From Bacteroidota bacterium (GTDB lineage: Bacteria > Bacteroidota > Bacteroidia > Flavobacteriales_F > PHOS-HE28), in NCBI GenBank assembly GCA_023412755.1, contig JAEZCB010000276.1:1-20261 (forward strand): a stretch of 20,261 bases of DNA. Direction: 5' to 3'. The notes under the pieces were generated by a model. That model was not told the origin of the DNA. It worked only from the letters and a program-made list of their open reading frames with translations, and made no database searches. Below, piece by piece: positions 8,075 to 15,553 of the stretch; within the stretch, counting starts at the first letter, position 1; each line of letters begins with the position of its first letter. The position numbers and the translations under genes are program-made.

Positions 8075-9208
8075 CTACTCCATGCCGGTGATGCCCAGGA
8101 TCCAGAAAACGATGGCCGCCATTACCGCACTTACCGGTATGGTAAGGATCCACGCCCAGAGCAACCGGACGGTCACCCCCCAGCGAACGGCGCTCAAGCG
8201 CTTGGTGGCACCCACCCCGATGATCGAACCGGTTATGGTATGGGTGGTGCTCACCGGTATGCCCATTTGTTCGGTGAGGTAAAGGGTCATGGCACCTGAG
8301 GTTTCCGCGCACACTCCCTCAAGGGGCGTCACCTTGGTTATACGGGTGCCCATGGTCTTCACGATCTTCCAACCGCCGCTAAGCGTGCCCAGGCCAATAG
8401 CGGTGTAGCAGGCCAAGGGCACCCAGGCTGGCATTTCGCTCAAGTCTTCCGCATGGCCACTGGCCACCATGGCCACCATGATTATGCCCATCACCTTCTG
8501 CGCATCATTGCCACCATGGCCTATGCTGAAGGCGGCGGAACTCAGAAGCTGCAGCCGCTTGTAGAGATTGGCGGTGCGCAATGCGCTTGGCTGCCTCGTC
8601 ATGTCCCAGATGTACGCCACCATGAAAATGGCCGAGAATAAGGCCATGGCTATGCGCAGGTCGTTGTTCTCCAAAATGAAGATCGAGGTGATCGCTGTGG
8701 TGATGGCGATGATCAACAGACGTACGCCCAACTTCTGGATCATGGTGACCAGGGTGATGAAGATGGCGATGAGCATTCCTGTGAGTGGTGCCAGGAAAAT
8801 GAACAATGCGATCATGCCCACCTTGGCCATGTTCACACTGGCGACATCAAAACCGGCGCCTGCTAGGGCCGCCCCCGCGAAGCCACCGATCAGCGTATGC
8901 GAAGAGCTGCTGGGTATGCCGTACCACCAGGTAAGCAGGTTCCACGTGATGGCTGCCACCAATCCGGCAAGCACCACCCGGAGCGTGATGTACTCCTCAT
9001 GCACCGTTTTGGCCACGGTATTGGCCACATTGTGGTCGCTGAAGATGAAGTAGGCCACGAAGTTGAAGGCCGCCGCCCAGATCACCGCCTGTACCGGGGT
9101 GAGCACCTTGGTGCTAACGATCGTGGCGATGGAATTGGCCGCATCATGGAAGCCATTGATGTAATCGAAGATCAGCGCCAGCGCGATGATGATCACAAGC
9201 AGTGTCAT
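8075..9208 (-). CDS. PiT-family inorganic phosphate transporter
   Basis: 377 residues, integral inner-membrane phosphate permease (PiT/PHO4 family), taking up phosphate or metal-phosphate with protons or sodium. Seen: about ten hydrophobic segments and the inverted duplicated signature, GFHDAANSIAT (19-29) in the first half and HGGNDAQKVMG (231-241) in the second, plus paired GIPSSSSHTLIGG (98-110) and GIPVSTTHTITGS (316-328) segments. The ATG at 9208 starts directly before the first membrane helix; length is slightly shorter than E. coli PitA, as for many PiT proteins with an accessory subunit. The DUF47 accessory gene sits 40 bases upstream on the same strand, the classic pair, so both are probably co-transcribed from the promoter near 9920. 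No Pho box was recognised. Confidence 0.95.
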   Translation of the reverse strand: MTLLVIIIALALIFDYINGFHDAANSIATIVSTKVLTPVQAVIWAAAFNFVAYFIFSDHNVANTVAKTVHEEYITLRVVLAGLVAAITWNLLTWWYGIPSSSSHTLIGGFAGAALAGAGFDVASVNMAKVGMIALFIFLAPLTGMLIAIFITLVTMIQKLGVRLLIIAITTAITSIFILENNDLRIAMALFSAIFMVAYIWDMTRQPSALRTANLYKRLQLLSSAAFSIGHGGNDAQKVMGIIMVAMVASGHAEDLSEMPAWVPLACYTAIGLGTLSGGWKIVKTMGTRITKVTPLEGVCAETSGAMTLYLTEQMGIPVSTTHTITGSIIGVGATKRLSAVRWGVTVRLLWAWILTIPVSAVMAAIVFWILGITGME

Positions 9209-9248
9209 GGCAGGATCGATGCGGGCAGGTTGAATGGAACGAAGTAGC

Positions 9249-9896
9249 TCACGCGTACTTGAGCATGATCGATTCGATCACATTGGCCACATCCTCACAC
9301 TTGTCGGTGGCTATCTCCAACGTGGTGTATATGTCACGCATCTTGATCAGCTGGATGGGATCCTTTTCATTGGCGAACAGCTGCTGTATGGCACTATCGA
9401 ACACGCGATCCGCCTCATTCTCCATGCTGTGGATGCGCACGACGAACTCGTTGTGTCCGTTGCTCTTGTGCAGATGCCGCAGGCTCTGGACCGCCATCTG
9501 CACTATGCCGGAACCTTCATTCACCAGGCGCGCCAGTTCACGGCAGGTATCATCCGGCTTGCCTATGGAGAACAATTCCAGGTTCTTACCCGCCGAAAGG
9601 ATGAAATCGGCCACATCATCAAGGCTGGTGGCAAGGTGATGGATGTCCTCCCGATCGATAGGGGTTATGAAGTTGCGCGCCAGATCGGTGAAGATGGTAT
9701 GTGTAAGATCATCGTTGGCATGTTCGGCGATCTCCAACCTTTCCAGGATCGCCATGCGCTGGGCGCCGGGTTCGGAATCCATGATCCGGATCAGATCCTC
9801 GGACATGCGAAGCACGTTCGCGGCGGAAGCCTCGAAATGGTAAAAAAAGATCCGGTCCCGAGGCTTGAAGATGTTGAGCAGTCCCAGCAGTGACAT
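9249..9896 (-). CDS. DUF47 / PhoU-like accessory protein of the PiT transporter
   Basis: 215 residues, soluble, almost wholly alpha-helical, of the DUF47 (PhoU-div, TIGR00153-like) family. Members form PhoU-like helical bundles, bind metal ions and are encoded next to Pit transporters, whose activity they are thought to modulate. Seen: N-terminal FKPRDRIFFYHFEASAANV, DREDIHHLATSLDDVADFI (residues about 81-99), ENEADRVFDSAI and a C-terminal EIATDKCEDVANVIESI, the paired E/D-rich helices typical of PhoU folds. The ATG at 9896 was chosen over an in-frame ATG at 9956 because the conserved protein begins there and because an exact -7 promoter element lies between them (9917-9924). It is the first gene of the leftward run. 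Confidence 0.92.
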   Translation of the reverse strand: MSLLGLLNIFKPRDRIFFYHFEASAANVLRMSEDLIRIMDSEPGAQRMAILERLEIAEHANDDLTHTIFTDLARNFITPIDREDIHHLATSLDDVADFILSAGKNLELFSIGKPDDTCRELARLVNEGSGIVQMAVQSLRHLHKSNGHNEFVVRIHSMENEADRVFDSAIQQLFANEKDPIQLIKMRDIYTTLEIATDKCEDVANVIESIMLKYA

Positions 9897-9916
9897 GTGT
9901 CGCCTTTTGGCGGGGC

Positions 9917-9924
9917 CAAATGTA
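9917..9924 (-). promoter_or_regulatory. Predicted promoter of the DUF47-PiT pair, -7 element TACATTTG
   Basis: Exact TAnnTTTG match on the minus strand, 20 bases upstream of the DUF47 start codon. It supports the shorter start at 9896. The same octamer precedes the NYN-domain gene at 13614-13621. Confidence 0.55.
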
Positions 9925-10022
9925 TCCGCCCAGTGGCAGCGGAAGGTATGCATCATTCTCCTTTACACAGGCTTAATATTCTCTTAACACAACCCCCGCG
10001 TACATCCGCATACCTTTCCACA

Positions 10023-10613
10023 ATGATCTACGAGTACAAAGCGTACAGGCCGGTGGTGCACGCATCGGCCTTCGTGCACCCACAGGCGGTGGTCACCGGC
10101 AACGTCATCATAGGGCGCGATGTATACATCGGTCCCGGCGCGGCCATCCGTGGTGATTGGGGCGAGATCATCATCGGCGATGGTTGCAATGTGCAGGAGA
10201 ACTGCACCATCCACATGTTCCCTGGTATCACTGTAACGCTGGAAGAGAACGCGCACATCGGGCATGGCGCCATCATACATGGCGCACATATCGGCCGGGA
10301 TTGCCTCATAGGAATGAACGCGGTGATCATGGACAACGTACGCCTAGGTGACGGCTGCATCGTGGGAGCACTCTCCTTCCTTAAGGCGGATTCCGTGTGG
10401 GAACGACGTGGTCTGATCGTAGGCAATCCTGCCAAAGTGGTGAAGGAAGTGAGTGATGAAATGCTGGCGTGGAAGACCGAAGGCACCAGGCTCTATCAAG
10501 CACTACCGAATGAATTACATGCCACCCTGCGGGAATGTGAGCCATTGCGGGAAGTGCCGGAGGATAGGCCACCCATAACCGGAACCTACCGTACCTGGAA
10601 CCAAACCCGCTGA
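10023..10613 (+). CDS. Gamma-class carbonic anhydrase-like / PaaY-family hexapeptide protein
   Basis: 196 residues, cytoplasmic left-handed beta-helix, probably a trimer. Hexapeptide repeats run from about residue 17 to 135. The residues that bind zinc in gamma-carbonic anhydrases are present: His64 (CTIHMFPG), His81 and His86 (HIGHGAIIHG), together with Arg43/Asp45 (AIRGDWGE) and Gln58. The C-terminal part (KADSVWERRGLIVGNPAKVV, then a helix) fits the PaaY/CaiE/YrdA branch, whose PaaY members can act as thioesterases; no phenylacetate genes are nearby. The ATG at 10023 starts the conserved sequence; an in-frame start at 9897 would overlap the divergent promoter region and has no family similarity. 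It is divergent from the DUF47-PiT operon with 126 bases between. A one-mismatch -7 element (TACCTTTC, 10011-10018) would make it almost leaderless. Reaction uncertain; fold and metal site clear. Confidence 0.88.
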   Translation: MIYEYKAYRPVVHASAFVHPQAVVTGNVIIGRDVYIGPGAAIRGDWGEIIIGDGCNVQENCTIHMFPGITVTLEENAHIGHGAIIHGAHIGRDCLIGMNAVIMDNVRLGDGCIVGALSFLKADSVWERRGLIVGNPAKVVKEVSDEMLAWKTEGTRLYQALPNELHATLRECEPLREVPEDRPPITGTYRTWNQTR

Positions 10614-10626
10614 ACCATCAACAGCG

Positions 10627-10652
10627 TGCGGTGGAGAGTCAACTCCATCGCA
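10627..10652 (+). terminator. Terminator-like hairpin after the PaaY-like gene
   Basis: A 10-bp stem (TGCGGTGGAG/CTCCATCGCA, one G-U pair) with a 6-base loop lies 13 bases after the stop. No T-run follows, so it may be a weak or factor-dependent terminator, or an mRNA 3' end structure. Confidence 0.4.
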
Positions 10653-10703
10653 TGATCGGCACGACCTGGATCCCCGGGACTTTTGTGCACCCATCCATCT
10701 TCG

Positions 10704-11072
10704 GTGAAAGGAACACTCACCATTGTGTTGCTCCTCCTGAGCAACACCTTCATGACCTTCGCGTGGTACGGTCATCTGCGTGCCCAAGGGTCGGGATGGG
10801 GGCGTGATCTTGGGCTGTTCAGCATCATCCTCATCAGCTGGGGCATCGCCTTCTTCGAGTACATGCTCATGGTACCGGCCAACAGGCTGGGCCATGTTTC
10901 ACAAGGTGGCCCTTTCACACTCGTACAACTAAAGGTGCTGCAGGAAGTGATCACTCTGGTGGTCTTCGTCATCTTTACCACCTTACTGTTCCGCAACGAG
11001 GTGCTGCGGTGGAACCATGCCCTGGCGGCGCTATTGCTTGTGGTGGCGGTTTGGCTGGTGTTCAAGGAGTAG
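10704..11072 (+). CDS. DUF486 (DMT-like) small membrane protein
   Basis: 122 residues with four predicted membrane helices, matching the DUF486/DMT_6 family, a distant relative of drug/metabolite transporters with no established substrate. Seen: the family start KGTLTIVLLLLSNTFMTFAW followed by YGHL, central WGIAFFEYMLMVPANRLGH and a C-terminal helix ALLLVVAVWLVFKE. The start is chosen as GTG at 10704, which places the protein exactly on the family's usual N-terminus and length (about 115); a TTG seven codons upstream is the alternative. There is no ATG in this region. A near-match -7 element (GACTTTTG, 10678-10685) lies just upstream. It is followed 86 bases later by the two-component cluster, with which no functional link is evident. 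Confidence 0.85.
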   Translation: MKGTLTIVLLLLSNTFMTFAWYGHLRAQGSGWGRDLGLFSIILISWGIAFFEYMLMVPANRLGHVSQGGPFTLVQLKVLQEVITLVVFVIFTTLLFRNEVLRWNHALAALLLVVAVWLVFKE

Positions 11073-11158
11073 TGTTGCCCATGGTCGTAACAAAGCCTTT
11101 TCAGCCTGCGTTGAAATGCCTCGCCATGGGCCTTCCGTCATCCTTACCCGACGCCAAT

Positions 11159-11551
11159 ATGGATCACATCCTGTTGGTGGATGATGAGGACGATTGCAAC
11201 TTCGTGACCAAACTGGTGTTGAAGAAAGCCGGTTTCAAAGGCAAGCTCACCTGCTTCACTTCGGCCACCGAGGCCATCGCATACCTGCGTGAAGGTGCTC
11301 TGCCGGACATGATGTTCGTGGACATCAACATGCCTGTTATCAACGGTTTCGAGCTGCTTGCCCAAGCGGAGTCGGAAGGTCTGCTGCCCAATGGGAGAAC
11401 GTCCGTGGTCATGTTCTCCTCCAGCAATCGCACCAGCGATCTGGAGCGTGCCCTCTCCTTCCGATCCGTGATCGGCTATGTTGAAAAGGCCCTTACCATT
11501 GAAAATTTCGAACGCATGGTGACCGATCATCACCGCCGCCGGAACACCTAG
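11159..11551 (+). CDS. Stand-alone receiver-domain response regulator (first of pair)
   Basis: 130 residues, a single CheY-like receiver with no output domain. Seen: acidic pocket Asp8/Asp9 (LLVDDEDDCNF), phosphoacceptor Asp55 (MMFVDINMPVINGFELL), switch Ser87-Ser89 (VVMFSSSNRTSD) and Lys110 (GYVEKALTIENF). This is the DDEDD... subtype common in Bacteroidota, sometimes paired with phytochrome-like or orphan kinases (Rcp1-like). The ATG at 11159 begins the first strand; the frame is open upstream into the DUF486 gene but has no similarity there. It is followed after 20 bases by a second receiver and then a kinase, suggesting a single operon and a short phosphorelay. The effector is not visible in the sequence. 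Confidence 0.93.
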   Translation: MDHILLVDDEDDCNFVTKLVLKKAGFKGKLTCFTSATEAIAYLREGALPDMMFVDINMPVINGFELLAQAESEGLLPNGRTSVVMFSSSNRTSDLERALSFRSVIGYVEKALTIENFERMVTDHHRRRNT

Positions 11552-11571
11552 CTTTACGCCCGCTCCACCCA

Positions 11572-11940
11572 ATGAAAAAGATCCTGATCATCGAAGATGA
11601 GACCATCATTAGTTTTGGCTACCGGCTGCAGCTGGAGCGAATGGGTTTCGACGTGATCGGTACCGCGCGAAGTTCCGAAGAGGCCGAAGCACTGTTGAAA
11701 CAGGAACGGCCGGATCTGATCATCATGGACGTATACCTGAAGGGCGACAAGACCGGCCTTGAGCTGGCACAGGAGATCCACCAGAACGATCCGATCCCCA
11801 TTCTCTTCCTCACGGCCAGCACAAAGCCCGAGGTGGTGAAGGCGATCAAAGACCTGCAGGGTGCGGAGTATCTTTCCAAGCCGATCAATTCCGATGGTCT
11901 GGAAGATGTGCTTCAGCGTTTCGTGCGCAGCCAAAAATAA
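11572..11940 (+). CDS. Stand-alone receiver-domain response regulator (second of pair)
   Basis: 122 residues, one receiver domain only. Seen: Glu8/Asp9 (ILIIEDETIISFG), phosphoacceptor Asp53 (DLIIMDVYLKGDKTGLELA), switch Thr81 (ILFLTASTKPE) and Lys103 (YLSKPINSDGL). The IEDE start and the LKGDKTGLELA segment resemble receivers found next to HisKA_2-type kinases and in LytTR or FixJ-like regulators, but no DNA-binding domain follows. It lies 20 bases after the first receiver and 5 bases before the kinase, so translation is probably coupled. The two receivers differ clearly from each other, so they are not a recent duplication. Confidence 0.93.
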   Translation: MKKILIIEDETIISFGYRLQLERMGFDVIGTARSSEEAEALLKQERPDLIIMDVYLKGDKTGLELAQEIHQNDPIPILFLTASTKPEVVKAIKDLQGAEYLSKPINSDGLEDVLQRFVRSQK

Positions 11941-11945
11941 ACGCC

Positions 11946-12638
11946 ATGGCAGGAGGCAAGCTTACGGATCAACAACGGGAGCGGGTTCACACCTTCGCAC
12001 ATGATCTGAAGAACCGGCTCAGCGGACTTCATCAGGCCTTGAAACATGTGTCCGGAGAACCGGCCATGGACAAGCAGGAATTAGTTGAATTCGGGGAGCA
12101 GCAATTCTTCAAGGCCCTGGGGGAGATCGAATCCATGCTGGATGATCTTGGCGTGGAAAGAGGGGTTCCGGCCATGGGCAGGGAACCGGTCATGCTCGCC
12201 GAGGTGGTCAAGGAGGCCGCGGAGGATCTCAAGTTCCGGTTCGAGCGGAAGGATCAACCACTGCGTTTGGAACTGGATGAAGCGGTGAAGGTGTCCGGGG
12301 ATAGGCATTACATCAAAGAGTCCGTAGCCGCCCTGCTGTCCAATGCCTCCAAATTCTCGCCCATGGAAAGCGCCGTGGATGTGGTGTTGAAGGAAGAAGA
12401 TGGATACGCGGAATTGTGCGTGGTGGACCATGGCGTGGGACTCACACAGGAAGATCTGCAGCGGATATTCACCCGGTATGCCTGGCTAAGCAGCCATACC
12501 ACTGGTGGGGAGCCGCAAGGCCGAAGTACCCTGTCCCGCACCCGGCAATGGGCACGCGCCATGGATGGCGATATTACCGTGGCCAGCGAAGGCGAAGGGC
12601 AGGGCTGCACCTTCTCCTTAAGACTGCCACTGGCCTGA
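11946..12638 (+). CDS. Soluble sensorless histidine kinase with degenerate ATP-lid motif
   Basis: 230 residues, no membrane segment and no sensor domain: the protein begins almost directly with the dimerisation/phosphoacceptor helix. Seen: H-box FAHDLKNRLSGL with His19, N-box LLSNASKFSP with Asn133, G1 box VVDHGVGL (159-166), F-box IFTRYAWLSS and the C-terminal GCTFSLRLP strand. The G2 box, normally GTGLGL, reads GRSTLS (192-197), losing most of the glycines that shape the ATP lid; the following helix RTRQWARAMDGDI is intact. It may be a weak kinase, a phosphatase or a phosphotransfer partner for the two receivers encoded just upstream (5-base gap). How it receives a signal is not encoded in it, so a partner protein is inferred. 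It ends 10 bases from the convergent NYN gene. Confidence 0.9.
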   Translation: MAGGKLTDQQRERVHTFAHDLKNRLSGLHQALKHVSGEPAMDKQELVEFGEQQFFKALGEIESMLDDLGVERGVPAMGREPVMLAEVVKEAAEDLKFRFERKDQPLRLELDEAVKVSGDRHYIKESVAALLSNASKFSPMESAVDVVLKEEDGYAELCVVDHGVGLTQEDLQRIFTRYAWLSSHTTGGEPQGRSTLSRTRQWARAMDGDITVASEGEGQGCTFSLRLPLA

Positions 12639-12648
12639 AGCGAACGGC

Positions 12649-13587
12649 CTATTCCTCCTCGACCAGCTTCCGGATGTGCTTGGCCACACGCTGACCCCTG
12701 TTGTTCACCGCCACAGAGAATTCCACAGGATCGCCAACACGGAGTTCGCTGAACTCATAATCCTCCAGATCATCGTGGATGAAGAACAGGTTGTTGTCCG
12801 GATAACGGATGAAACCATAACCGTTGTGCAGGCTCATCACTTCGCTACGGCGACGATCCTCCGGATCGAATGATTGTGCCGGGATCGACGCATCATCGAG
12901 ATCACGAAGCACCGGTGTCTCGCGCACCACGAACATTTCACGCACCACGGGATCGTTATCGCGCAGGCCGTCATCGATCAGTTCATGCATTTGCAGCGGA
13001 TAACTCACCTCGTTCCACAGATCGGTACTTGTCTTGGTGGTCTGCAACTCTCCGCTATCCTGATCGGTGAATTCGAAATCCCAACCAAGCAGCATGGTCT
13101 TGCAGCCCAACGCATGCAACTTGCGCACCAGCGGCACATGGTCGCCATCGGAGGCCACCAACGCCACGATATCGTAGCGTTTCAGCATGCACAGCTCATA
13201 GGTCTCCAGCGCCATCAGCACATCGATGCCCTTTTCCCGCTTGCGCCCCATCAGGTCTTTCACCGGGAGGTAGTGCGTCTGCACATTGTTGTACATCAGC
13301 ACATCATCGAACACCCGATCGTAATACAGTTGGTTGGGTTTCTCGTTCGCCTCCCGCGCTGTGAAACGCCCACGAAAGAAGTGCGCATCTATGATGTGGC
13401 ACAAGTTCGATTGTGTATGCTCTTTCTCTGCCACCATGTGTTTGATGAAATCATGCAGACCTCCGATATGGAGGCGGCGGCGGTGAGCGTGCACATAGTT
13501 GTAATAGTTGCTGACGTGAGTGAAATAACTCCCGTCGTAGAACACTCCCACTTTGAGGGAGTGGCTACCACGCATAGATCTATCCAT
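12649..13587 (-). CDS. NYN-domain (PIN-like) putative ribonuclease with C-terminal cold-shock-like domain
   Basis: 312 residues, cytoplasmic. The N-terminal part (about 11-200) is an NYN/LabA-DUF88 domain with conserved acidic residues Asp18 (VGVFYDGSYF), Asp122 (KGIDVLMALETYEL) and Asp147/Asp149 (VALVASDGDHVPLVRKL), the set expected for a metal-dependent PIN-like nuclease. The last ~60 residues form an OB/cold-shock-like domain with NGYGFIRYPDNNLFFIHDD (255-273), resembling RNP1 (GFGFI) and RNP2 (VFVH), then RVGDPVEFSVAVNNRGQRVA. The combination suggests an RNA-binding RNase; no substrate is known. The ATG at 13587 follows an exact -7 element by about 26 bases; an in-frame ATG at 13575 is an alternative. 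It is divergent from the DUF4468 gene (52 bases) and convergent with the kinase. Confidence 0.88.
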   Translation of the reverse strand: MDRSMRGSHSLKVGVFYDGSYFTHVSNYYNYVHAHRRRLHIGGLHDFIKHMVAEKEHTQSNLCHIIDAHFFRGRFTAREANEKPNQLYYDRVFDDVLMYNNVQTHYLPVKDLMGRKREKGIDVLMALETYELCMLKRYDIVALVASDGDHVPLVRKLHALGCKTMLLGWDFEFTDQDSGELQTTKTSTDLWNEVSYPLQMHELIDDGLRDNDPVVREMFVVRETPVLRDLDDASIPAQSFDPEDRRRSEVMSLHNGYGFIRYPDNNLFFIHDDLEDYEFSELRVGDPVEFSVAVNNRGQRVAKHIRKLVEEE

Positions 13588-13613
13588 GTAACGTTGATGT
13601 ATAGTTGATCATG

Positions 13614-13621
13614 CAAATGTA
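13614..13621 (-). promoter_or_regulatory. Predicted promoter of the NYN-domain gene, -7 element TACATTTG
   Basis: Exact TAnnTTTG match on the minus strand, 26 bases upstream of the ATG at 13587, in the 52-base divergent gap. No clear -33 TTTG at standard spacing. I saw no equally good element for the opposite gene. Confidence 0.55.
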
Positions 13622-13639
13622 AACGCCCACGATAGGTAC

Positions 13640-14221
13640 ATGCCCGTTAACTTTCGCCTCGTGCTCCGTTCCCTGCTCCTGTCACCGCTGCTGGTGCTTT
13701 CCGCGGCCACATACCCCCAAACGCTGTCCAGCGATACCACCGCGGCCATCAGCTTCAGCCGTTCCATCAGCGTTCCCCTCAATTCCGTGAAGCTTTTCGA
13801 TAAGGCCACGGACGCATGGAACTGGACCTTTGGGCAGGAACCTGGCGCACAGTTGCTACGCAGCGAGCGGGAGAATGGCATCCTTGAAGGCAATGCGCGG
13901 GTGAATTTCCGTTCCCAGATGTTGAGCAACCGGGAAGAATCCATGGGTGTGATCCAATACCGGATCATCATCAATGTGAAGGCCGGTGAATGCCGCACCA
14001 CCGTAACAGAGCTCACCCACCATGGCAACTACAAAGCGCCCAGGAATGGTGTCCATCTCGGCCTGCTTACACGATCCATGGCACCGCTCCAACGTGTTCC
14101 GGGCATGAGCAGGGGGAATTCCATAAGGCTGTACACCGAGGTGAAGGAACTGGCCACACAGCGCGTGCAGGAGCTGATGCGTGCCTTCGATGCCCGTTTG
14201 CGCGCTGGCGAAACGCCCTGA
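13640..14221 (+). CDS. Exported DUF4468-like protein
   Basis: 193 residues with a signal peptide (1-27; RLVLRSLLLSPLLVLSAATY then PQ). The mature protein follows the DUF4468 pattern: an opening strand ending in a hydrophobic/charged helix with a conserved Trp pair (LFDKATDAWNWTFGQ, 52-66), a central ILEGNARVNFRSQM strand, GVIQYRIIINVKAGECRTTV (103-122) and TELTHHG. DUF4468 proteins are Bacteroidota envelope proteins with a TBP-like fold and no known function. A C-terminal helix (VKELATQRVQELMRAFDARL) follows. It is divergent from the NYN gene and is followed after 39 bases by a histidine kinase on the same strand, so the two may be co-transcribed; a role in signal perception is possible but only inferred from proximity. 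Confidence 0.72.
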   Translation: MPVNFRLVLRSLLLSPLLVLSAATYPQTLSSDTTAAISFSRSISVPLNSVKLFDKATDAWNWTFGQEPGAQLLRSERENGILEGNARVNFRSQMLSNREESMGVIQYRIIINVKAGECRTTVTELTHHGNYKAPRNGVHLGLLTRSMAPLQRVPGMSRGNSIRLYTEVKELATQRVQELMRAFDARLRAGETP

Positions 14222-14260
14222 CCCGTAACCCTTCCGCCTTCTGCACGTTGCAAAGGCGTG

Positions 14261-15553
14261 ATGCGTGGTCCATTGAGTTATTTCCACCGCCCATGGCCAA
14301 TGGTGGCCGGCGGTCTCGCTTTGATCTTCGTTGTGGCTGGAGTGGTGCTCCTTTCCAGCAGTCACCGCATCCAGCAACGTATCACTGGGTCCCTTGGGCA
14401 CCTGGAGCTGCTCGATGCGCTGGCCGGTGATATCCATGCCCTGCTGCCTGCCCACCAGGCGGACCTGGGCACCCAACACTACCAATGGCCCGAACAGCTT
14501 GATGCCTTGAAGAAGCGTACAGCATGGATCGCCGAGCGGCATGGAGCCATGCCTGCCATTGATCCGGTATTACAGAAGGCGGATTCGCTGCACAAGGAGA
14601 TCATCCATGATCGATCCCAACTGGCCGACCTCCATGCGAAAGAAGCCGTGTTGCGGATCTATCTGCAACGCGCACAGCAGGAAGTGGATCGCGAAGTGAA
14701 ACGTGTCCATACCGCACTCGCCCAACATAGCGCACGGATCAACGAACGGTGGAAGGCCGCCCAGGTACTGCTGATCACGGCATGCCTGCTGGCCGTGATC
14801 TTCGCCTGGCTGGCTGGTATCAGCAACAAACTTCTGGCACAGAGCAGACAACATATGTCACAGTTGGATATGGCGAAAAAAGAACTAGAACGAACGAATA
14901 AGGAATTGCGTGAGACCATGCTCAGCAAGGAGGAGAAGGAAATGATGATCAAGGAGATCCATCACCGGGTGAAGAACAACCTACAGATCGTGAAGAGTTT
15001 GATCCGCTTCCAGATGGACCAGGTGAAGGATCCCAAAGTGACCGAGCTGTTCAATGAATGCGTGAATCGCGTGAGCGCGATGGCCCTCGTGCACGAACAG
15101 ACCTACCTGAGCAAGGATCTTGCGAACATCGATGTGAATACGTACCTAGCCCATCTTACCCGGGACCTCTGTCACGCTTATACGATAGATACCAGACTGC
15201 GGCTGGACATCCAGATAGACATTCCCACACTCGGGGTGGACACGCTGATCCCGCTGGGACTGCTGATCAACGAGATAATCTCCAACTCCCTGAAGTACGC
15301 CTTCCGCGGCCGTGATGCCGGCACCATATTCGTACACCTGCGGTCCACGGATGATCATGGCATACACATGCGCATCGGCGATGATGGCGTGGGTCTTCCG
15401 GACCGTACACAGTGGCAGAACCCGAGAAGTCTGGGCATGGAACTCATACACACGCTGAGCGACCAATTGGATGCGCGAATGGAGCTGGAGCAGGGCACCG
15501 GCACCGTGTTCGTGATGAAGGCGCATCCCAAGCAGGTTCGCCGCCGTGCCTGA
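14261..15553 (+). CDS. Membrane sensor histidine kinase, HisKA_2 type
   Basis: 430 residues. Seen: membrane helix 1 (about 14-33), an extracytoplasmic helical region (35-165) rich in charged residues and without a recognisable sensor fold (CHASE3-like four-helix bundle possible), membrane helix 2 (168-187), a coiled coil (192-228), then a HisKA_2 dimerisation domain with KEIHHRVKNNLQIV and phosphoacceptor His235, and an HATPase domain with N-box INEIISNSLKYAF (Asn337, Asn342), G1 IGDDGVGLP (372-380) and short G2 SLGMELIHTLSDQL. These motifs look intact. ATG at 14261; a GTG one codon earlier is also possible. No receiver gene directly adjoins it; the nearest are the two stand-alone receivers at 11159-11940, the second of which is of a type often paired with HisKA_2 kinases. 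Confidence 0.92.
   Translation: MRGPLSYFHRPWPMVAGGLALIFVVAGVVLLSSSHRIQQRITGSLGHLELLDALAGDIHALLPAHQADLGTQHYQWPEQLDALKKRTAWIAERHGAMPAIDPVLQKADSLHKEIIHDRSQLADLHAKEAVLRIYLQRAQQEVDREVKRVHTALAQHSARINERWKAAQVLLITACLLAVIFAWLAGISNKLLAQSRQHMSQLDMAKKELERTNKELRETMLSKEEKEMMIKEIHHRVKNNLQIVKSLIRFQMDQVKDPKVTELFNECVNRVSAMALVHEQTYLSKDLANIDVNTYLAHLTRDLCHAYTIDTRLRLDIQIDIPTLGVDTLIPLGLLINEIISNSLKYAFRGRDAGTIFVHLRSTDDHGIHMRIGDDGVGLPDRTQWQNPRSLGMELIHTLSDQLDARMELEQGTGTVFVMKAHPKQVRRRA

Noticed and set aside
7097..8299. A 400-codon plus-strand frame across the glmU-like and PiT genes
   Set aside because: Crosses two well-supported genes on the opposite strand and encodes no recognisable protein.
8455..8480. Tandem GGCCACCAT units inside the PiT gene
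   Set aside because: Only two copies, encoding Met-Val-Ala twice within a membrane helix; ordinary coding sequence.
11073..11158. Paired CCCATGG / CCATGGG sites upstream of the first receiver
   Set aside because: Each is a short near-palindrome that is frequent throughout this sequence; no T-run or other support for a regulatory role.
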